From positions 1-9,676 of the forward strand of contig DCAL01000095.1 in the NCBI GenBank assembly GCA_002311975.1: a stretch of 9,676 nucleotides of DNA, written 5' to 3'. Below, piece after piece: positions 5,706-9,676 of this stretch. Numbering within the stretch: the stretch's first letter is position 1; each line of letters opens with the position of its first letter. This DNA is from Fidelibacterota bacterium UBA1134 (GTDB taxonomy: Bacteria > Fidelibacterota > Marinisomatia > Marinisomatales > S15-B10). Under the pieces are notes generated by a model that was not told the origin of the DNA, did no database searches, and saw only the letters and a program-made list of their open reading frames with translations. A program made the position numbers and the translations under genes.

Positions 5706-8378
5706 TTACTTCAGTAGGACCAGCTTGCGCGCGTCCTGGAATGTTACGCGGCCGTTCTTCATGGCCGAGAGATGATAGAGATAGATGCCGGTGCTCACTT
5801 CACGACCGAAACTGTCACGTCCATCCCAGATCAAAGCGTGATGACCGGAACGGTACGCCTCTTCTGAGATGAGCGTCGTCACTTCATGACCTAAAACATC
5901 ATACACCGTCAAAGACACCTGACTCTCCTCGGGAAGAGAGAATTTCAAGGTAGTGACCGCATTGAACGGATTGGGCATATTCTGCGACAGCGTATAAGCT
6001 TCCGGTACAACAGCATAATCATCCAGCGTACTTCTGGCGTAAGCGGGCGGGCCGGAGACAAGCACAAACGGACGAGATTCATCGATACAGTTACAGGCGA
6101 CGCTGTAATAAGGATCTTCTCTCAAATCGTGGACGATCCCCAACGCCTTATCTACCAGATAGACTCCCCAGTCAGCCGGCAGCTCCTGCGACCAGTCAAA
6201 ATCGAGATGGACGATTCCATCCTGATTGGTCTTCACCACAAATGGCCACTGCTGACCTTCACTGTCCACATTGCGCATATCCTTGCCGTAGAGCCCGCCG
6301 CGGTAGTCCCAGTGACGATTATCGAAAGAGAGCGAAATGTAATCACCAATGACCGGCGGCTCGTGGCGGTCGGCTTCGTCCCAACCGTCTGAGGCCTCTT
6401 GTGAGACGCCGAATACGTTAGACGCATCAGAGAGATGACCAACCGAAGCGGTGATCTTGCCGCTCCAGTCCACACTGGAAGCGATATCAGGCGACCGCCG
6501 TGCAAGCGTCCCGGCTCCGGGGCCTACCTTGATGGAACCGCTCTGATAGGCGTAGAGCCAGTACCCTTCACCCGGCTGCATGTTATTCATTTCAGAATAG
6601 CTGCTACCGTTCCACTTGTAGAGGGTCGGCTCGATACTGCCGGGGTCGTACTTTACATCCTGGCCCAGATCGATGCTGAAATTGTAGGGCGAGCCGATCT
6701 GGTTCCAGCCGGAACTGAAACTCACACTGGAATGGGGCATCAGCCTGGTGGAGCTGCCGGAACCAACTTCCAAACCTTCAGCTTCCGCCGTGATGATCCA
6801 GTACGCGGTGCCGGGGCTCAGGTTTGCGTTGCCGGCGTACTCGGTATAATCGCTGCCGTTCCAGCGGAACATGCGCCAGACGGATTTATCGTAAACCTGA
6901 TCATTCAAGGTATCAAACACTTTTGCATCGAGATCGCCAGGGGCCGACACCATCTGATACACTTCGGCACTGGTCGAATTTGGGAGGAAGAGTTCAGCGA
7001 ATTCGACAGTGATCTCCGTTGTGTCAGAAGTGACTATCTGACCCGGATTGTCTTCTACTCTGATAAATCCTACCAGACCTCTGTTCGTTACGTCGCTCCC
7101 CGGGATTATGCCGTCCCAGTCGCCGCCTTCCGGCGGACCAGAAAGAGAAACATTTCTGGGCGATGTACTACCGCCGAGCAGATAGATCAGTTCAGCTTGA
7201 TTGATACCGGCCTCAGAAGCAATTCCCACAGAAATGTCTATGTCCTCGCCTTCAATGGCGTCGCCAACTGATACGTTGTTGATTTCAAGAAGTGCCACCG
7301 GACCGGGACCCCCTCCACCTACACTCATATGCAAGTCAACCTGAGCCCAGCTTTGATTATCGGTGTTGAAATTTCCTACTTCACCAATCGGTTCCGCCGC
7401 ATCGGGCTCTCCATTGTTATTTTCATCAAACCACGCGCGAACACGATAGGGACCCGTGTTCGGACCGATGCTGGGGTCACGAAATTCAAAATACCACCCT
7501 TGCGCTGGTGACGGCGACTGCTCGCCACGGTCACTAAAGAGTTGAGACTGGTTTTGCCCGGGAAAGTAAAGATCCATGCGCACTGTTGCCCAGCCGAAAT
7601 CTTCATTAAGGTGTACATTGACGCCTATTCCACCCTCACCGCCGGGGCCGGGTCCGCCGCCTTCAAACGCATCGGCCTCTTCCCAGACGCCCTGACCATC
7701 AATGAATCCATCGTTGTGGTATTCAGATGCATCAAGCACCGTGTTTCCGCCCATCTCATCAAAATGCCACAGGAGTACCGCACCTGCAGTTGGGCCATGT
7801 GGCTGCGGAGGTGGACGCTGCTCAATGGGCGGAAACTCTGTGGTAAAATACACTTCATCAAGGGTATAGGACGATTCCGACCCCCCACTGCCAAAGACGA
7901 ATGGCTGCGGAGACGAATGGAAGGTGCCAACGGCTGCTTTTTCTACAACTAGCACCGTCCCCATATTTGACCACTCCAAGATGAAATTTTGCCCATCGAA
8001 GCCGACGAACAGCCAGTTAAACCCAGTCTCAGCGATATCTGCAGATCCAAGAAACAGTTCCAGCGGCTGATCCAGAGTGGTGAAAGGTTCCACATGGGCC
8101 GACAGAAGGAGTCCACCAGGCTCTACCTCAGCTTCTATGAGAACGTCAGACCCTTCACCGCCACTAGACCTGTCGATAAACACCTGCCCCACAGTGGGCT
8201 GACCATGAAACATTACAAAAAACTCCATGCCAAAGCGATCGGCCCCATTTATCTGGTCCACCACTACCTCGATGGGATCTCCCTGTTCGGCATCGTAAGA
8301 ACCGCCAAAGACAGTTAGCGGCGCCAGCAAAATGGACAGTGCTGCTTTCAGAAAAATTCTCTTAGCTTTGCATATCAT
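5706..8378 (-). CDS. Large secreted mosaic protein with C-terminal Por/FlgD-like sorting domain
   Basis: An 890-residue exported protein of unknown role. A signal peptide (about 1-25) is followed by an unrecognised beta-rich domain (about 28-182) and a short LamG-like opening (LLWHFDE at 202-208, DASEYHNDGFI at 216-226). Two Gly-Pro linkers (240-250, 353-360) flank a beta domain containing a 12-residue EF-hand-like loop (Asp318, Asn320, Asn322, Gly323, Asp326, Glu329). A bacterial Ig-like region (about 361-462) follows, then two related repeats around RWNGSDYTEY (505-514) and KWNGSSYSEM (588-597), each ending in a PGxxYW motif. The end (about 801-890; MPNPFN, WDGRDSFG, STGIYL, KLVLLK) is a FlgD-like/type IX sorting domain, which in Bacteroidetes directs export across the outer membrane. 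Shine-Dalgarno AGGAG (8389-8393) lies ten bases before the ATG and overlaps the TAG of the preceding CsgG-like gene, implying coupled translation. No catalytic motif is visible, so adhesion or a surface-structure role is the likeliest guess. Confidence 0.85.
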   Translation of the reverse strand: MICKAKRIFLKAALSILLAPLTVFGGSYDAEQGDPIEVVVDQINGADRFGMEFFVMFHGQPTVGQVFIDRSSGGEGSDVLIEAEVEPGGLLLSAHVEPFTTLDQPLELFLGSADIAETGFNWLFVGFDGQNFILEWSNMGTVLVVEKAAVGTFHSSPQPFVFGSGGSESSYTLDEVYFTTEFPPIEQRPPPQPHGPTAGAVLLWHFDEMGGNTVLDASEYHNDGFIDGQGVWEEADAFEGGGPGPGGEGGIGVNVHLNEDFGWATVRMDLYFPGQNQSQLFSDRGEQSPSPAQGWYFEFRDPSIGPNTGPYRVRAWFDENNNGEPDAAEPIGEVGNFNTDNQSWAQVDLHMSVGGGGPGPVALLEINNVSVGDAIEGEDIDISVGIASEAGINQAELIYLLGGSTSPRNVSLSGPPEGGDWDGIIPGSDVTNRGLVGFIRVEDNPGQIVTSDTTEITVEFAELFLPNSTSAEVYQMVSAPGDLDAKVFDTLNDQVYDKSVWRMFRWNGSDYTEYAGNANLSPGTAYWIITAEAEGLEVGSGSSTRLMPHSSVSFSSGWNQIGSPYNFSIDLGQDVKYDPGSIEPTLYKWNGSSYSEMNNMQPGEGYWLYAYQSGSIKVGPGAGTLARRSPDIASSVDWSGKITASVGHLSDASNVFGVSQEASDGWDEADRHEPPVIGDYISLSFDNRHWDYRGGLYGKDMRNVDSEGQQWPFVVKTNQDGIVHLDFDWSQELPADWGVYLVDKALGIVHDLREDPYYSVACNCIDESRPFVLVSGPPAYARSTLDDYAVVPEAYTLSQNMPNPFNAVTTLKFSLPEESQVSLTVYDVLGHEVTTLISEEAYRSGHHALIWDGRDSFGREVSTGIYLYHLSAMKNGRVTFQDARKLVLLK

Positions 8379-8394
8379 TATTCATCATCTCCTA
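8379..8394 (-). promoter_or_regulatory. Stop codon and ribosome site overlap coupling two genes
   Basis: On the transcript the TAG stop of the CsgG-like gene (8394-8392) runs straight into AGGAG (8393-8389), the ribosome site for the ATG at 8378. Ribosomes ending the first gene would sit on the start region of the second, so translation is probably coupled. Confidence 0.6.
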
Positions 8395-9093
8395 ATTTGA
8401 TCCCGGTGCGGTTGGAGGATCGGGGGGAAGACCGAGTTCATCGCTGCCTATACCGAGCAGATCGTCCAGCATCCCTTCCGTATAAGCGTAGTATCCGCCG
8501 CCGCCGGCCGCCGCTAACAGAAGAAGCCAGAACAAACCTTTACCGCCCTTCTTCTTAGATGCGGCGGTTTCTTCCGCCACCACATCTGCCGGCACTGCTT
8601 CTTCCTCATCCGGCAGTCCCGCAAGATCACGGGTAACTTGCTTCAGTGTGCCTAACAGTTCTTCAACTTCCCCTCTGACATCACGCTTCGAAATTCTGCC
8701 GATCTGGCCGGTGGAAACGTCAAACATTCGTACATCCACCGTGTACATGGCACCCAGCTTTCCGATACTGCCGGTCACCATGGCTTGCACGCCCAGCATT
8801 TTACCCACTTCAACGGCGCACTCGGCGGATGTACATCCCGTCTGCTGAAACCCCTGCTCCGACAGGATCATTTCCATCTGTCCCCGCTCCACTACCGTGA
8901 AGGCTCCGAGAGCCACCATTTCGGAACGCAACCTGTCTGTGAGCGTCGCCGCTTCCAGTGCCGATATACCGCGCCCCTCAAGATCGAGAACAGCCACGGC
9001 CACTTTATCCTGCGCCTGCACTGTTACAGGAAATGAGAGCACGAACACGCTCCAAGCTAATAGTGTGCAGAGTGATTTTTTCAACAGTTTCAT
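8392..9093 (-). CDS. CsgG/LpoB-like envelope protein with C-terminal membrane segment
   Basis: A 233-residue exported protein. The signal peptide (MKLLKKS to VTVQA, about 1-27) lacks a lipobox cysteine. Residues about 30-150 form a CsgG/LpoB-type domain: VAVAVLDLEGRGIS (31-44), FTVVERGQMEMILSEQGF (65-82), the Cys pair GCTSAEC (86-92), VTGSIGKLGAMYTVDVRMFD (106-125). In this superfamily the fold builds the curli export pore (CsgG) or activates periplasmic synthases (LpoB). An acidic linker (about 161-173) and a KKK stretch lead to a second hydrophobic segment (about 186-205, GLFWLLLLAAAGGGGYYAY), then a short Pro/Asp-rich tail. The frame is open to 9162, but ATG at 9093 has GAGGG (9102-9106) eight bases upstream and begins a normal signal peptide, so I use it. 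The TAG stop is shared with the ribosome site of the secreted mosaic protein gene 13 bp away, which makes the two a likely functional pair. Whether it is a pore, a chaperone or a sensor cannot be told from sequence. Confidence 0.82.
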   Translation of the reverse strand: MKLLKKSLCTLLAWSVFVLSFPVTVQAQDKVAVAVLDLEGRGISALEAATLTDRLRSEMVALGAFTVVERGQMEMILSEQGFQQTGCTSAECAVEVGKMLGVQAMVTGSIGKLGAMYTVDVRMFDVSTGQIGRISKRDVRGEVEELLGTLKQVTRDLAGLPDEEEAVPADVVAEETAASKKKGGKGLFWLLLLAAAGGGGYYAYTEGMLDDLLGIGSDELGLPPDPPTAPGSN

Positions 9094-9402
9094 ACAGATA
9101 TCCCTCAGGTTTGCGTATTGAGCGCTATTTGGTGTATTCCAACCCAAAATACTGTAACGCAACTAACACTAATCATAAGAAAGTTCTTTTCCAAGAGGTT
9201 AATCACGCACAGACAGTCGGAAATTTCCCGCTTCATGTCAACATTTCAAAATGATTCCTCACACTCATCCGCACAGACCAGCAGACTCGGTTCGGAATAA
9301 CAGGACTGTTAGTTGTGCGAAGGGTGGGCGACCGCTGGCCGGCGAATATGATTTTCGGAGTAAAATGATGGCTACGCTGCCAGCGACGGCTTAAGAGGTA
9401 AG
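9094..9402. other. Intergenic region, little recognisable content
   Basis: These 309 bases separate the end of the partial sorting-domain gene from the CsgG-like gene and should contain the promoter of the latter. I find no coding frame with a credible product and no convincing promoter boxes. A GC-rich near-palindrome (CGCTGG/CCGGCG, near 9333-9344) and a small dyad near 9374-9386 have no T-tract. Transcription of the partial gene may end here, but no standard terminator is visible. Confidence 0.5.
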
Positions 9403-9676
9403 TTACTTTACAAGAACAGCTTTTCTCGTCTGAACCTTCAGTGCCTTGCCTGAGTCGGTTGCGATGCGGCTGTGGACGAGATAGATACCGCTGGAGACCC
9501 GATTGCCCTGTCCGTCCTTACCGTTCCAGATGAAGCTGTAGTAGCCGGCGGGACGAAAGTCCTTCCTTGCCAGGGTGGCTACCTCTTCGCCCAACAGATT
9601 ATAGATAACAAGGTCAATGGTGGCGTCGTCCTTCAGGGAGATGATCATGGAAGTCTGGGCGTTGAACGGATTGGGG
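9403..9676 (-). CDS. 3' end of a second secreted protein with Por/FlgD-like sorting domain (partial)
   Basis: Ninety C-terminal residues are visible; the gene continues past the right edge. They form one sorting domain: PNPFNAQTSMIISL at the start, then VIYNLLGEEVATL, FIWNGKDGQGN, SSGIYLVHSR and the tail TRKAVLVK. It lines up along its whole length with the end of the large secreted protein at 5706 (shared PNPFN, YxxLGxEV, IWxGxD and GIYL). The cargo domains lie outside the window, so its function cannot be given. The ATG at 9648 is internal to the domain, not a start. Confidence 0.85.
   Translation of the reverse strand, partial: PNPFNAQTSMIISLKDDATIDLVIYNLLGEEVATLARKDFRPAGYYSFIWNGKDGQGNRVSSGIYLVHSRIATDSGKALKVQTRKAVLVK

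Noticed and set aside
6435..7271. A 278-codon plus-strand frame inside the large secreted protein gene
   Set aside because: It is antisense to well-structured repeats and an Ig-like region and has no supporting motif or ribosome site.
8392..9162. Start of the CsgG-like protein at 9162
   Set aside because: It would add 23 non-signal residues before a normal signal peptide, while ATG 9093 has a well-placed GAGGG.
9333..9386. GC-rich dyads as a terminator for the partial gene
   Set aside because: Short stems with mismatches and no T-tract on the minus strand.
9403..9648. Complete 81-residue gene starting at 9648
   Set aside because: The sorting domain continues in frame upstream through PNPFN to the window edge, so this is a gene end and not a small gene.

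Overview
The window looks like chromosomal DNA of a free-living Gram-negative bacterium of the FCB (Fibrobacteres-Chlorobi-Bacteroidetes) type. A lineage such as Marinimicrobia, Calditrichaeota or KSB1 is my guess, not a demonstrated assignment. The evidence is two proteins ending in the Por/type IX-style sorting domain (PNPFN start, then a GIYL strand and a basic-hydrophobic tail), a CHASE2-cyclase with a FecR-like neighbour, and strong Shine-Dalgarno sites on several genes. Base composition is about 50% G+C throughout. No rRNA, tRNA or CRISPR array is visible, and no intact insertion sequence.

Layout, left to right. Positions 1-351 are non-coding and unusually rich in structure: two iteron-like direct repeats, a long bulged hairpin and a cluster of overlapping hairpins, perhaps the decayed end of a mobile element. 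Next, all on the minus strand, come a glutaryl-CoA dehydrogenase-type acyl-CoA dehydrogenase (352-1524), a CHASE2-containing class III adenylate cyclase (1668-4283) and a FecR-domain protein (4326-5093). FecR is transcribed first and the cyclase follows after 42 bp. After a divergent intergenic region with nested inverted repeats, one plus-strand gene (5248-5661) encodes a secreted protein that appears to be an MBL-fold hydrolase with its middle deleted. The remaining genes are again on the minus strand: a CsgG/LpoB-like envelope protein (8392-9093) translationally coupled to a large secreted mosaic protein with a C-terminal sorting domain (5706-8378), then the 3' end of a second sorting-domain protein (9403 to the window edge).

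How the genes may work together. FecR and CHASE2 domains both lie outside the inner membrane, and no FecI sigma factor or TonB receptor is nearby. The likeliest reading is a two-gene envelope-sensing module whose output is cAMP. The CsgG-like/secreted-protein pair is a separate envelope or export operon. The dehydrogenase is ordinary catabolism (glutaryl-CoA to crotonyl-CoA) and may or may not share a transcript with the cyclase. The items most worth a second look are the FecR-cyclase pairing, the 12-bp complementarity that could hide the cyclase start, and the gutted MBL-fold gene.
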